From NCBI GenBank assembly GCA_937877595.1, contig CALFIY010000008.1, positions 1 through 14,483 of the forward strand: 14,483 nt of DNA, read 5' to 3'. The stretch comes from an uncultured Prevotella sp. (GTDB lineage Bacteria; Bacteroidota; Bacteroidia; Bacteroidales; Bacteroidaceae). The position numbers and the translations under genes are program-made. Below, piece by piece: positions 1-7,629 of the stretch; positions within the stretch are counted from its first letter, which is position 1, and each line of letters begins with the position of its first letter. The notes beneath the pieces were generated by a model that was not told the DNA's origin, did not search any database, and saw only the letters and a list, made by a program, of their open reading frames with translations.

Positions 1-840
1 TTCCGGGATGCTACGTGAGAAATACGGGAAGGCGAAATTGCGCATCAGATTGATGCCGAACAGACGGGCACAGCCTATTGCAATATCGCTGTAGCCCGAA
101 AAGTCGCAGTAAATCTGGAATGTGAAGAAGACGCCAAGCACGAAGAGTTGCCAGCCGGGCAACGTGGCAAAACTTGCCCAGTTGTCGTTGACCACCTCGG
201 CACAGGTGTCGGCAATGACGAGTTTCTTCATAAATCCCCACAACATTTGCCGGCATCCGTCAACAGCCTTGGCGTAGTCGAATGTACGGTGGTTCTGGAA
301 CTGCGGCAACAGGTTGGTAGCCCTCTCAATAGGGCCGGCCACCAACTGAGGGAAGAAACTTATGAAAGCAAAGAACTCAACGATATCGTGGGTGGCAGGC
401 AACTTCTTCTGATATACGTCGATGCTGTAACTGAGCGCCTGGAAAGTGTAGAAACTTATGCCCACCGGCAGCACCACATTCAGCGTCACCCAGTCGACTT
501 CGTAACCCACGGCACGCAGCAGTGCCGCCATGCTGTCGGCAAAGAAATTGTAGTACTTGAAAACTCCCAGGACTCCGAGGTTCAGAACGATATTTGCCGC
601 ACTTACGTACTGCTGTATCTTGCGCCGCCCCTCATGGCGTTCTATCAACAGGCCCGACGCATAACTGCACAGCGTTGTGAAGGCGATGAGCAGCAGGAAG
701 CGCCAGTCCCACCAGCCGTAGAACACGTAACTTGCCACTACCACAAGCATGTTCTGCCAGCGGCGCGTGGGGCATGCAAACCAATAGAGCAGGAAAACTA
801 CCGGCAGGAAGAGTATGAATTCTAATGAATTGAAAAGCAT
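1..840 (-). CDS. MBOAT family membrane O-acyltransferase, copy 1 (3' end outside window)
   Basis: Members of this family (AlgI, DltB, PatA) are polytopic membrane proteins that pass acyl groups across the cytoplasmic membrane for O-acylation of an exported polymer. The frame opens at ATG 840 with MLFNSLEFILFLPVVFLLYW and stays open to base 1, giving 280 codons and no stop, so the gene continues to the left. The AlgI-like stretches SFFPQLVAGPIERATNLLPQ (residues 161-180) and FQIYCDFSGYSDIAIG (241-256) are present. The WHG motif with the family's conserved histidine lies beyond the edge. Hand alignment with the MBOAT gene at 2827-4269 is ungapped over 280 residues with about 216 identities (77 %). 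It is the fourth gene of a minus-strand operon, 47 bases after the glycosyltransferase. No Shine-Dalgarno sequence is evident. The acyl acceptor is unknown. Confidence 0.93.
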   Translation of the reverse strand, partial: MLFNSLEFILFLPVVFLLYWFACPTRRWQNMLVVVASYVFYGWWDWRFLLLIAFTTLCSYASGLLIERHEGRRKIQQYVSAANIVLNLGVLGVFKYYNFFADSMAALLRAVGYEVDWVTLNVVLPVGISFYTFQALSYSIDVYQKKLPATHDIVEFFAFISFFPQLVAGPIERATNLLPQFQNHRTFDYAKAVDGCRQMLWGFMKKLVIADTCAEVVNDNWASFATLPGWQLFVLGVFFTFQIYCDFSGYSDIAIGCARLFGINLMRNFAFPYFSRSIPE

Positions 841-887
841 TGATTGGCCAATTATTATTTTTTTGTCTCAACAGCGCGCACAATCCA

Positions 888-1880
888 CTAAGGATTGGGC
901 ACGTTGAAAATATTCATCACATTGTGAACCCTATATTTCAGGAAACCGAAGTTCTTAGCGTATTTATACAAAATGTAGTCGTACCAGCGTGTGCGATAAA
1001 GCACGGGACAGGAGGCAATGATGGCCTCCTTCTGCTCAGATTGCTGCAAGCCCTTCATGCGGCGTGTCCAGATGACGCGCATGGCAGAGCGATAATATTT
1101 GCGGAGATGGAGTATCTCCACCAACTGCTGCATCATGGTGCTGGCATCCTGCATGGCAGCAGCACTGCGCTGTGCCTTGACAGTCACCTTATTGGCGTGC
1201 TGGCGGAACTGGCTTAACGGCACTCTCACTTCAATGACATCGCCCAGCGTACAGGCAAATGCCCAGAAAAACCAGTCACCACAGTAGCGGTGACGCTTAT
1301 AACAGGGATTTATCTGGCCGAAAATGGGGCGGCGGAAAACCACCATGCTGGCGTTATATATGCAGTTGTCGCGAAGCATGTAGCGACGCATATACTCCAC
1401 ACCGCGATGGAGTTTAACGCGTTGGTCCGACTGACTGAGAGAAGCGTCGTTGTAAAGCACAACATCGTCCTGGTCGATCACCTTTGAGTAACTGTAGGCA
1501 AGAACGGCGTTGGGGTGGTGCTCCAGTTCGTCAATCATGGTGCTGACAAACTCCGGCTCTGCCACGTCGTCGCTTTCGGCAATCCACACGTAGTCGCCGC
1601 TTGCAGCCTCTATGCCTTTATCCCACTGCAGGAACGTATTGCCGGTGTTGCGCTCGTTGAAGATGATTTTCTTTACTTTCTCCTCGCTACGATAGTGCTC
1701 TATCACATCACGGCTATTGTCGGTGGAACAATCGTCAAGTATTATGACCTCTATGTTCTGATAGGTCTGGCCGAGCACGCTGTCTATGCGTTTCGGCAGA
1801 TACTTCGCGTGATTGAAGTTGGGGATTATCACCGTCACCATAGGACTGGCTGAAGTGATTGCTTTACGTTCTACATCCAT
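888..1880 (-). CDS. Family 2 glycosyltransferase (GT-A fold), cytoplasmic
   Basis: The 330-residue protein has the usual GT2 layout. A beta-strand start VTVIIPNFNHAKYLPKRIDS (residues 15-34) is followed by the nucleotide-binding acidic pair in ILDDCSTDNS (47-56) and the metal-binding ESDD (102-105, the DxD equivalent). A later GDWFFW may sit in the acceptor region. I see no hydrophobic membrane segment, so it should act at the inner face of the membrane, adding a sugar from a nucleotide donor to a growing glycan. ATG 1880 is preferred because it follows the TGA of the upstream SGNH gene by 4 bases, consistent with translational coupling; the in-frame ATG at residue 14, just before the fold, is the alternative. 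Lying between acyltransferase genes, it probably builds the glycan that they acylate (inference). Sugar specificity cannot be read. Confidence 0.93.
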   Translation of the reverse strand: MDVERKAITSASPMVTVIIPNFNHAKYLPKRIDSVLGQTYQNIEVIILDDCSTDNSRDVIEHYRSEEKVKKIIFNERNTGNTFLQWDKGIEAASGDYVWIAESDDVAEPEFVSTMIDELEHHPNAVLAYSYSKVIDQDDVVLYNDASLSQSDQRVKLHRGVEYMRRYMLRDNCIYNASMVVFRRPIFGQINPCYKRHRYCGDWFFWAFACTLGDVIEVRVPLSQFRQHANKVTVKAQRSAAAMQDASTMMQQLVEILHLRKYYRSAMRVIWTRRMKGLQQSEQKEAIIASCPVLYRTRWYDYILYKYAKNFGFLKYRVHNVMNIFNVPNP

Positions 1881-1884
1881 TTTT

Positions 1885-2823
1885 TCATTTTCCGTTTTCG
1901 GTATCTTCGTAAAGAGAATGTTTTATTGGTATTATGCCAAGTGAATCCATGTCATGGATTAACTTCTTGGAGAAGCCACGACTGCCGCGACGGCTCATGT
2001 GAACATAGTCGTAGAAGTAGGAAGTGTCGCTGCCGTACATGTCGCCATAGCGGAGTATGGGCACATCGTGACCTTTCACACAGCCGTCGACAATACCCCA
2101 CATGCCATCAAGGTCAAACTGTGGCTGTCCCTTAGAGGAGTGCATAGGCGAGAAAACAATGACGAGTTTTATCCCTTCTGCCTCACACTCGCCGATAAAC
2201 TTCTTGAAGTCGGCAATAATCCGTGGATTCTTTTCCAGCGGAAAGCCTTCGGGGAAGAAGACAACATCCTTGAAAGGCACATTGGTAGGATCTTTTTCCA
2301 CCAACTGGGTTATGGCTGTTATCAACTTACCTTCCCTGCCTGCATAGCGCACAAGCAATATCCTGTCCTTCCACGTCAGTTCCGGGCAACGATTGATGAG
2401 ATATTCAAAACCGTCATAATTTATGAGCGGCAACTTTTCTATCGTCAACTCATCGCCGAAGAACTCGAAGAAAGACCACGGCCCGACATCGACAATGATG
2501 TATTTAGGTTTGCCGTTGTGCAGGCGGTATTGCTTGTAAAGGATATTGTAAACGTAGTCGAAACTGTGGCCGCTCCACGACATGTTGTACCATTTGTGGC
2601 CCGATGCGCTGTCGAGGACTTCCACAAAATAGTGACCGCCACGTGAGTTGCCGATGATGATGCCGTCGAAGTTTTGTCCCTTCATGCCGTGGATGGAGTT
2701 GGCGACACGATACATGGCCTTCTCGCTATGCTGCGCCTTGTACTCATAGAACCACTCCGGTATCGCCAGAAAGAGGCAGCAGAGCGAACAGAACAGCGTG
2801 ATATGTAACAGGAAGCGGCGCAT
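1885..2823 (-). CDS. SGNH-hydrolase-like exported protein, likely partner of the MBOAT acyltransferase
   Basis: The 312-residue protein has one N-terminal hydrophobic segment (about residues 4-21), so it is either anchored in the membrane facing the periplasm or secreted. After it come elements of an SGNH/GDSL-type esterase fold: FDGIIIGNSRGG with Ser60 in the block I position, YNMSWSG (79-85), a strand-like YIIVDVGPWSF (108-118), and a late DYVH with Asp272 and His275 in the block V Asp-x-x-His position. In systems such as DltB/DltD and AlgI/AlgJ/AlgX an MBOAT protein works with an SGNH-fold protein that passes the acyl group to the polymer. The stop of the upstream MBOAT gene is 3 bases before this ATG, supporting such a pairing. 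The family call rests on motifs and context; the full fold is not verified. Confidence 0.8.
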   Translation of the reverse strand: MRRFLLHITLFCSLCCLFLAIPEWFYEYKAQHSEKAMYRVANSIHGMKGQNFDGIIIGNSRGGHYFVEVLDSASGHKWYNMSWSGHSFDYVYNILYKQYRLHNGKPKYIIVDVGPWSFFEFFGDELTIEKLPLINYDGFEYLINRCPELTWKDRILLVRYAGREGKLITAITQLVEKDPTNVPFKDVVFFPEGFPLEKNPRIIADFKKFIGECEAEGIKLVIVFSPMHSSKGQPQFDLDGMWGIVDGCVKGHDVPILRYGDMYGSDTSYFYDYVHMSRRGSRGFSKKLIHDMDSLGIIPIKHSLYEDTENGK

Positions 2824-2826
2824 CGG

Positions 2827-4269
2827 TCAGAATTGGAAATAGATAAACGTGCTCAGTTTGTTGGCCATAAGGCAATAACTGAGTACGGCAATTACAAAAC
2901 ATATTCCCCAAGCCACGGCAGGACGGCGCACATCGCCCAGGTCAAGCACGTGCGGACGCGCACGCCGTACCCATTCTATGATGAGTAGCGAGGCACAGTA
3001 GATAAGTGCATTGATAGTGGAACCGGCAAGATGGCCGACGCTCTGGAACGCGTGGGTAAACATACAGGTCCAGTAGCCAAAAGCCTGCGACATGCTCTCC
3101 GAGCGGAAAAGCACAAAGCCGAGGACAACAAGCACGAAGGTGAGCAGAATTTGCAGGAACTCGCGCCCGGAGGGCAAACGGCGGCCATAGCCGGCCGCGT
3201 GTTCATACTTGGTCTTAACTCCAAGGAGATTATAAATGGCGAGAAGTGTGCCATGATACAGCCCCCAGCACACGAAAGTCCAGTTGGCTCCATGCCAAAG
3301 GCCGCTGACAGCCCAGACGATGTAGACATTGCGGATAACCTTCCACTTACTGCAACGGCTGCCGCCAAGGGGGAAATAGATATAGTCGCGGAACCACGTA
3401 GTAAGCGAGATGTGCCAGCGGCGCCAGAACTCAGGAATGCTACGTGAGAAATAGGGATTGTCGAAGTTGCGCATCAGACGGATGCCAAACAACTTGGCAC
3501 AGCCGATGGCTATGTCGCTATAGCCGGAGAAGTCGCAGTAAATCTGGAAAGAGAAGAGGATGACAAGAATAAACAGTTCGACACCGCTCAACTCACTGTA
3601 CATTCCCCAATGCTCATTGACCACGATGGCACAGTTGTCTGCCACGATGAGTTTCTTAGCGAAGCCCCACAGCATCTGACGGAAGCCGTCGATGCCCTGC
3701 TCGTAGGTGAACGTGCGGTTGCGCTGGAACTGCGGCAGCAGGTTGGTGGCGCGCTCTATCGGGCCTGCCACAAGTTGCGGGAAGAAACTGATGAAGGCAA
3801 AGAACTCAACGACGTCGCGCGTCGGACGGATGTTGTGGCGGTAGACATCGATGGTGTAACTCAGAGCCTGGAAGGTGTAGAAACTGATGCCTACGGGAAG
3901 TATCACATTGAGCGTAGCCCAGTCGACTTCGTATCCCATGCCCCGGAACACTGCCGCCAGACTGTCGGCAAAGAAGTTGTAGTACTTGAAAAGGCAGAGC
4001 ACGGCGATGTTGACCGTTATATTTGCCGCGCTGACATATTGCTGTATCCGCCTGCTCCCTTCATAGCGTTCTATCAGCACTCCGCTGGCATAACTGCACA
4101 GCGTGGTGAATGCTATAAGCAGCAGGAATTTCCAGTCCCACCAACCATAGAAAACGTAACTGGCTACGACGACAAGCAAATTCTGCATGCGGCGCGTAGG
4201 ACAAGCAAACCAATAGAGAAGAAACACTATTGGCAGAAAAAGCAGGAACTCTATGGAATTGAAAAGCAT
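2827..4269 (-). CDS. MBOAT family membrane O-acyltransferase, copy 2 (complete, AlgI-like)
   Basis: This complete 480-residue polytopic membrane protein has the length usual for AlgI-type acyltransferases. Motifs in order are FACPTRRMQN (21-30), LPVGISFYTFQALSYTID (124-141), SFFPQLVAGPIERATNLLPQ (161-180), FQIYCDFSGYSDIAIG (241-256), SIPEFWRRWHISLTTWFRDY (277-296), and WHGANWTFVCWGLYHG (325-340), where His326 is the expected catalytic histidine. Such proteins take acyl groups from a cytoplasmic donor and pass them outward for O-acylation of a surface glycan, commonly acetylation. It is the first gene of the minus-strand operon, with an AGGAG directly before the ATG and a good promoter at 4335-4366. 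The SGNH-like gene follows after 3 bases. The copy 1 paralogue shares about 77 % of its first 280 residues. Confidence 0.96.
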   Translation of the reverse strand: MLFNSIEFLLFLPIVFLLYWFACPTRRMQNLLVVVASYVFYGWWDWKFLLLIAFTTLCSYASGVLIERYEGSRRIQQYVSAANITVNIAVLCLFKYYNFFADSLAAVFRGMGYEVDWATLNVILPVGISFYTFQALSYTIDVYRHNIRPTRDVVEFFAFISFFPQLVAGPIERATNLLPQFQRNRTFTYEQGIDGFRQMLWGFAKKLIVADNCAIVVNEHWGMYSELSGVELFILVILFSFQIYCDFSGYSDIAIGCAKLFGIRLMRNFDNPYFSRSIPEFWRRWHISLTTWFRDYIYFPLGGSRCSKWKVIRNVYIVWAVSGLWHGANWTFVCWGLYHGTLLAIYNLLGVKTKYEHAAGYGRRLPSGREFLQILLTFVLVVLGFVLFRSESMSQAFGYWTCMFTHAFQSVGHLAGSTINALIYCASLLIIEWVRRARPHVLDLGDVRRPAVAWGICFVIAVLSYCLMANKLSTFIYFQF

Positions 4270-4334
4270 CTCCTAATCTTCTGTCCTATCACGGAGCCGG
4301 CGGCAACAAACTGCCTCACTGCAAAATTTGGCGA

Positions 4335-4366
4335 CAAAAGTATTAAAAAAATATAAGCCCGACAAA
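4335..4366 (-). promoter_or_regulatory. Bacteroidetes-type promoter for the acyltransferase operon
   Basis: On the minus strand TTTG (4366-4363) is followed by 20 bases and then TACTTTTG (4342-4335). This fits the Bacteroidetes sigma-ABfr pattern of a -33 TTTG and a -7 TAnnTTTG. It would give a leader of about 60 bases before ATG 4269. The region 4270-4407 between the divergent genes holds this promoter and the one for the GT87 gene, with the -33 and -7 elements of the two packed within about 50 bases of each other. Confidence 0.7.
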
Positions 4367-4374
4367 TATTTTCT

Positions 4375-4382
4375 TAACTTTG
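4375..4382 (+). promoter_or_regulatory. -7 element TAACTTTG for the GT87 gene
   Basis: TAACTTTG matches TAnnTTTG exactly and lies 25 bases before ATG 4408, giving a leader of about 20 bases. No TTTG is found at the expected -33 distance, so this promoter looks weaker in its upstream half than its divergent partner. Confidence 0.65.
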
Positions 4383-4407
4383 CAGCCAGAAAGACGAAAT
4401 TATTGAC

Positions 4408-5586
4408 ATGAAAGAAAGGCTATTGTCCCTTCTGCGCCTTCCGCTATGGCGCGACTACAGATTTCTGCTGGCTTTATGGCTAATAATAGGATTGGTGGCC
4501 GCACTGATGAAACTGCATGCCAACAACAACTTCCTGATCTTCCGCGGAGTGTTCTGGCACGTCATACAGCAGTTGCCACTCTACGTGCCGTATCCGGCAG
4601 AATACCTTGACCTGAACTACTATGGCCCGCTGTTCTCGCTAATCGTGGCTCCGTTTGCCGTAGTACCGCAGCAGGTGGGCATGGTGATGTGGTGCGTGGC
4701 ACTCGCAATGGCGCTCTATCTGGCTGTGCGCCGCTCGCTGCTCTCCCGGCGCCAGCAGATTTTCGTACTTTGGTTTTGCGCCCACGAACTGCTCACTGCG
4801 CTCTACATGCAGCAGTTCAACGTAGCAATAGCCGCACTGATTATTGCCACATTCTTCGCCATAGAGAAAGAGCGCGACGGCACGGCGGCATTCTTCATAG
4901 TGGTGGGAACGCTGACAAAACTATACGGCGTCGTGGGACTTGCTTTCTTCCTCTTCTCAAGGCACAAGGTGCGCCTGACGCTATGGCTGGCAGTATGGGC
5001 GGCACTGCTCTTTGCGGTTCCAATGGCGATAAGCAGTCCGGAATATGTTGTAGCACAATATGGCGAATGGCTGACGGCACTCACAGGGAAGAACGTCGAC
5101 AACCTCTTCGCTTCCCATCAGAACATCTCGCTGCTGGGCATAGTGCGCAAAGTATCTGGCGTGGCAACATACAGCGACCTGTGGCTCATCGCACCCGGGC
5201 TGTTGCTGTTCGCCTTGCCATATCTGCGCTTCAAGCAGTACGGCAATGCTGCCTTCCGACAGACTTTGCTCGCCTCTGTGCTGATGTTCGTAGTCCTGTT
5301 TTCCACAGGAAGCGAATCGAGCGGCTACATTATTGCGCTTACAGGTGTTGCTGTCTGGTACACGGCGGCGCCATGGCAGCGCAGTAAATGGGACATGGCG
5401 CTAATGGTGCTGGCTTTCGTACTGACGAGCCTGTCGCCAAGCGACCTCTTTCCAGCATACCTGCGACGTGAGTGGGTGCAGCCGTATGCGCTGAAAGCGC
5501 TGCCCGTAGCCATCGTGTGGCTGCAGTTGTGCTATGAAATGATGCTACGCGACTACGGCCAGAAGCCTTTGGACGCTACAGATTGA
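4408..5586 (+). CDS. GT87 / DUF2029 family integral membrane glycosyltransferase (GT-C type)
   Basis: The 392-residue protein is very hydrophobic, with about ten predicted membrane segments. The first outside loop carries the family signature: NNFLIFRGVFWHVIQQ (39-54), then LYVPYPAEYLDLNYYGPLFS (58-77) and APFAVVP. GT87 enzymes, like mycobacterial PimE, use polyprenyl-phosphate sugars and transfer the sugar on the outer side of the membrane. Here the product could be a side-branch sugar on an envelope glycan. It may use the lipid-linked sugar made by the GtrB-type enzyme at 8056-9009, although other transcription units lie between them. ATG 4408 sits 25 bases after the -7 box, with no clear ribosome binding site. 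The last 11 bases overlap the end of the convergent outer-membrane protein gene. Confidence 0.85.
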   Translation: MKERLLSLLRLPLWRDYRFLLALWLIIGLVAALMKLHANNNFLIFRGVFWHVIQQLPLYVPYPAEYLDLNYYGPLFSLIVAPFAVVPQQVGMVMWCVALAMALYLAVRRSLLSRRQQIFVLWFCAHELLTALYMQQFNVAIAALIIATFFAIEKERDGTAAFFIVVGTLTKLYGVVGLAFFLFSRHKVRLTLWLAVWAALLFAVPMAISSPEYVVAQYGEWLTALTGKNVDNLFASHQNISLLGIVRKVSGVATYSDLWLIAPGLLLFALPYLRFKQYGNAAFRQTLLASVLMFVVLFSTGSESSGYIIALTGVAVWYTAAPWQRSKWDMALMVLAFVLTSLSPSDLFPAYLRREWVQPYALKALPVAIVWLQLCYEMMLRDYGQKPLDATD

Positions 5587-6157
5587 CGTAGACGCCAAAG
5601 GCAAAACTGCCAAAAATGTTGAAGTTGAACGCGTCGTTCTTCAACTTTATTCCACGGTCTTTCATCCATGAGTGCTGATAGCCCAGCGAGCCGAGGTGTG
5701 CCGTGAGCCCCAGGCGGTCGTTGATGGCATAGTTCATGCCAGGGCAGACGGCGGCGCCAAGCGTATTCATATTACTGTCGTAGCCCGACTTGCTCGTGGA
5801 AAGGTAGTCGACCGATCCGTCGGCATAGAAGGAGAATGACCCGGCACGATGGAAAGTATAGCGGACAAACGGGGATACAGAGAACTGGTTCGACTGGCCT
5901 GCCACGGTCTGGTCTATCATCGTGGTCTCGGCATTGTCGTAATGCGCATAGCCAATGCGCAGACCCAGCGCCCATTTGCCGCTAAGGACATATCCTATTT
6001 CGGGACTCACCTCAATGCTGTTGTTGGCATCCAGATTGTAGGAGCCAAGGGAGGTGTTGCTGGTGTTGATGCTCAGGCTTCCGCCAATCCATATCTTTGC
6101 AGGCATGCTGACAGCAACGGCCAGCAGCATGATGCTCAATGCTATTCTTTTCATCAT
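5576..6157 (-). CDS. Small outer-membrane beta-barrel protein
   Basis: The 193-residue protein has a signal peptide with likely cleavage after SMPA at residue 20, then alternating polar/hydrophobic strands typical of eight-stranded barrels of the OmpA/OmpX/OmpW type. Examples are VSPEIGYVLSGKWALGLRIG, FSVSPFVRYTF, SFSFYADGSVDYL and the C-terminal FGSFAFGVYVNL. Role unknown; such proteins are often adhesion, structural or small-pore proteins. Two ATG codons stand in a row (6157 and 6154) and either may be used. It lies 17 bases after the CotH gene with no promoter in between, so the two form an operon. It ends tail to tail with the GT87 gene, with an 11-base overlap. Confidence 0.85.
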   Translation of the reverse strand: MMKRIALSIMLLAVAVSMPAKIWIGGSLSINTSNTSLGSYNLDANNSIEVSPEIGYVLSGKWALGLRIGYAHYDNAETTMIDQTVAGQSNQFSVSPFVRYTFHRAGSFSFYADGSVDYLSTSKSGYDSNMNTLGAAVCPGMNYAINDRLGLTAHLGSLGYQHSWMKDRGIKLKNDAFNFNIFGSFAFGVYVNL

Positions 6158-6174
6158 ATCGTGGGTATTGATTT

Positions 6175-7491
6175 TTACAAGTCACTAATAGCATTGTCGA
6201 GCCAGTAGTACTTGCCGACGAATGCTGCCTTAAGGTTTTTCGTTGCGTCGTGGAAACTGAGGAATGTGTCGGGATTGATGACACGCGTGATGGGCCACAT
6301 GCGCGAGTTTATCTGGTCGGAGAGAATGAGTTGCTGTTCCGTGACATCGATGAAACGGCACACATTTTCCAGCAGTCCGCCATCCTTGGCCAGTTGCCAG
6401 CGGTATTTCACAATGCTGCGGAACTGCTCGTCTTGAAAGAGGCGCAGATAGTACATGCTGCTGACGGCGGTAAACTGGTTGGTGTGACGCGGATTGAACG
6501 TCCAGCAATCGAAATCCCACACGGGGCCGGCCTTAATCTTCGAGATGCCGGCGGCAGTGTCCATATCCTTGTACATGAAACAACTGCGCGGATGGCGCAC
6601 CTCTGTATTCATTGTCAGTTCGTGTACTATCCACCAGTCGGCAAACGTGCTGAGTTCCATGAGTTGTGCAAAGTCGCGACGCGCAAAGCGCCGGTCGTCA
6701 TACAGGGCATCCTCCAGATTAGTCACGAGTTGCTTTACGTAGTCGAACTGCGCACTGTTGGCATCGTCGGGCTCCTTGAGTTGCCACGGAAGCGATGCGC
6801 GCGGCGACATGAAGCGCAGAGGCTCGTCGAAATGGTCGTCTACTTCAAACAGGAAGCCGCCAGTGACGCCCAAGCCGCTCTCTATACCAGGGTCGGCTTC
6901 GTTGACGGGCACTCGCTGAGCGTCTATCTTGATATGTTCGCAAAGATAATAGTTTCCCTGATGCTTGCCGTTGATAAAAACCTCGACAAACTTCCCGCGC
7001 GGCGTATACTCGAGCGCCGACATGCCTCGCGAGATTTCAAAAGCAACGGCATTGCGCATCATCGTACGGTCGAGCCAGTTGGAAAGCAAGCACCAGCGCT
7101 TGTGGCGAGGCATGCCGAGCAGTTCGCCCTTCTTGTTGAGTTTCAGCGCGTACGGCTTTTTTGGCAGTTCCCATGTGAAGTTTCCCCGGCCGCGTATGCT
7201 CATCGTGCCCTGATAGTCTATGGTGCCGTCGGCATTGTAGATGGTCATCTGCGCATCCGTGAGCCAAGTGGTGCGGCTTACGATGGGAGCCTCGTCGGCC
7301 GTGCGGATATCCACCCTTGGCAAACCGGTGTTCAAATCGTCAATGCTGACAGCCTGCGACTGTGGTTCTGTATAATACCAGTCGTCTGACGTTCCGCAGC
7401 CGAACAGCAGCATCACTGCCGACAGCAGTAAGGGAAGCACGGGCTTCCCTTGTAGAAACAGCCGCAGCACAGAGCGATACAGTGAATTCAT
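6175..7491 (-). CDS. CotH kinase family lipoprotein
   Basis: The 438-residue protein carries the main CotH family blocks: SIRGRGNFTWELPKKPYALK (98-117), RWCLLSNWLDRTMMRNAVAF (132-151), FVEVFINGKHQGNYYLCEHI (168-187), GGFLFEVDDHF (211-221), a WIVHELTMN block (287-295), and AGPVWDFDCWTF (321-332) with the DFD expected to bind metal. CotH proteins are atypical protein kinases known from Bacillus spore coats; homologues are common in Bacteroidales, where the substrate is mostly unknown. The N-terminus is a lipoprotein signal with LLFGC (Cys32). The SDD just after the cysteine resembles the acidic signal that sends Bacteroidetes lipoproteins to the cell surface, so exposure outside is plausible. 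It is the first gene of an operon with the barrel protein. Confidence 0.92.
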   Translation of the reverse strand: MNSLYRSVLRLFLQGKPVLPLLLSAVMLLFGCGTSDDWYYTEPQSQAVSIDDLNTGLPRVDIRTADEAPIVSRTTWLTDAQMTIYNADGTIDYQGTMSIRGRGNFTWELPKKPYALKLNKKGELLGMPRHKRWCLLSNWLDRTMMRNAVAFEISRGMSALEYTPRGKFVEVFINGKHQGNYYLCEHIKIDAQRVPVNEADPGIESGLGVTGGFLFEVDDHFDEPLRFMSPRASLPWQLKEPDDANSAQFDYVKQLVTNLEDALYDDRRFARRDFAQLMELSTFADWWIVHELTMNTEVRHPRSCFMYKDMDTAAGISKIKAGPVWDFDCWTFNPRHTNQFTAVSSMYYLRLFQDEQFRSIVKYRWQLAKDGGLLENVCRFIDVTEQQLILSDQINSRMWPITRVINPDTFLSFHDATKNLKAAFVGKYYWLDNAISDL

Positions 7492-7513
7492 GTGGTGACG
7501 GTTTTAACGGCTG

Positions 7514-7545
7514 CAAAATTATATCTTTTTATACTGACGCACAAA
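7514..7545 (-). promoter_or_regulatory. Bacteroidetes-type promoter for the CotH/barrel operon
   Basis: On the minus strand TTTG (7545-7542), a 20-base spacer, and TAATTTTG (7521-7514) match the -33/-7 pattern closely. The start codon at 7491 lies 22 bases downstream of the -7 box. The 138-base region 7492-7629 between the divergent genes holds only this promoter and the one for the GtrA gene. Confidence 0.72.
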
Positions 7546-7595
7546 AAAAAGAGAAAAAAACTCCTGTCGCGATAGCCTGTTAGCAGGAAAAGTGG

Positions 7596-7603
7596 TACTT
7601 TTG
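7596..7603 (+). promoter_or_regulatory. -7 element TACTTTTG for the GtrA/GtrB operon
   Basis: TACTTTTG matches TAnnTTTG and is 26 bases before ATG 7630. No clear TTTG stands at the -33 position. The expected transcription start near 7610 makes the upstream in-frame GTG at 7615 an unlikely start codon. Confidence 0.6.
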
Positions 7604-7617
7604 CAGCGTCCACAGTG

Positions 7618-7625
7618 AGGAGAGG
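7618..7625 (+). promoter_or_regulatory. Shine-Dalgarno-like AGGAGAGG before the GtrA gene
   Basis: This purine-rich stretch is 4 bases before ATG 7630 and is the clearest ribosome binding site in the window, where most genes lack one. It decides the start: the alternative GTG 7615 lies upstream of it. Confidence 0.6.
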
Positions 7626-7629
7626 AACC

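Noticed and set aside
148..825. Long plus-strand open frame opposite MBOAT copy 1, with a similar one at 3610-4356 opposite copy 2
   Set aside because: The resemblance between the two antisense frames follows from the paralogy of the MBOAT genes. It is not independent evidence of coding.
843..852. 10-base palindrome ATTGGCCAAT just before the start of MBOAT copy 1
   Set aside because: It is short and isolated, with no promoter box or hairpin-plus-T-run beside it; a chance occurrence cannot be excluded.
841..887. Promoter or terminator in the 47-base gap between the glycosyltransferase and MBOAT copy 1
   Set aside because: No TAnnTTTG is present on the minus strand, and the only stem is four pairs followed by A rather than T residues. 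Read-through from the operon promoter is simpler.
6250..7389. 379-codon open frame on the plus strand opposite the CotH gene
   Set aside because: It is wholly antisense to a gene with clear family motifs, has no promoter or ribosome site, and its sequence is rich in His, Arg and Ala with no fold pattern. Codon bias of the real gene explains it.
7615..7629. GTG start five codons upstream of the GtrA ATG
   Set aside because: The purine-rich ribosome site lies within these codons, and the promoter would leave a leader of only about five bases.
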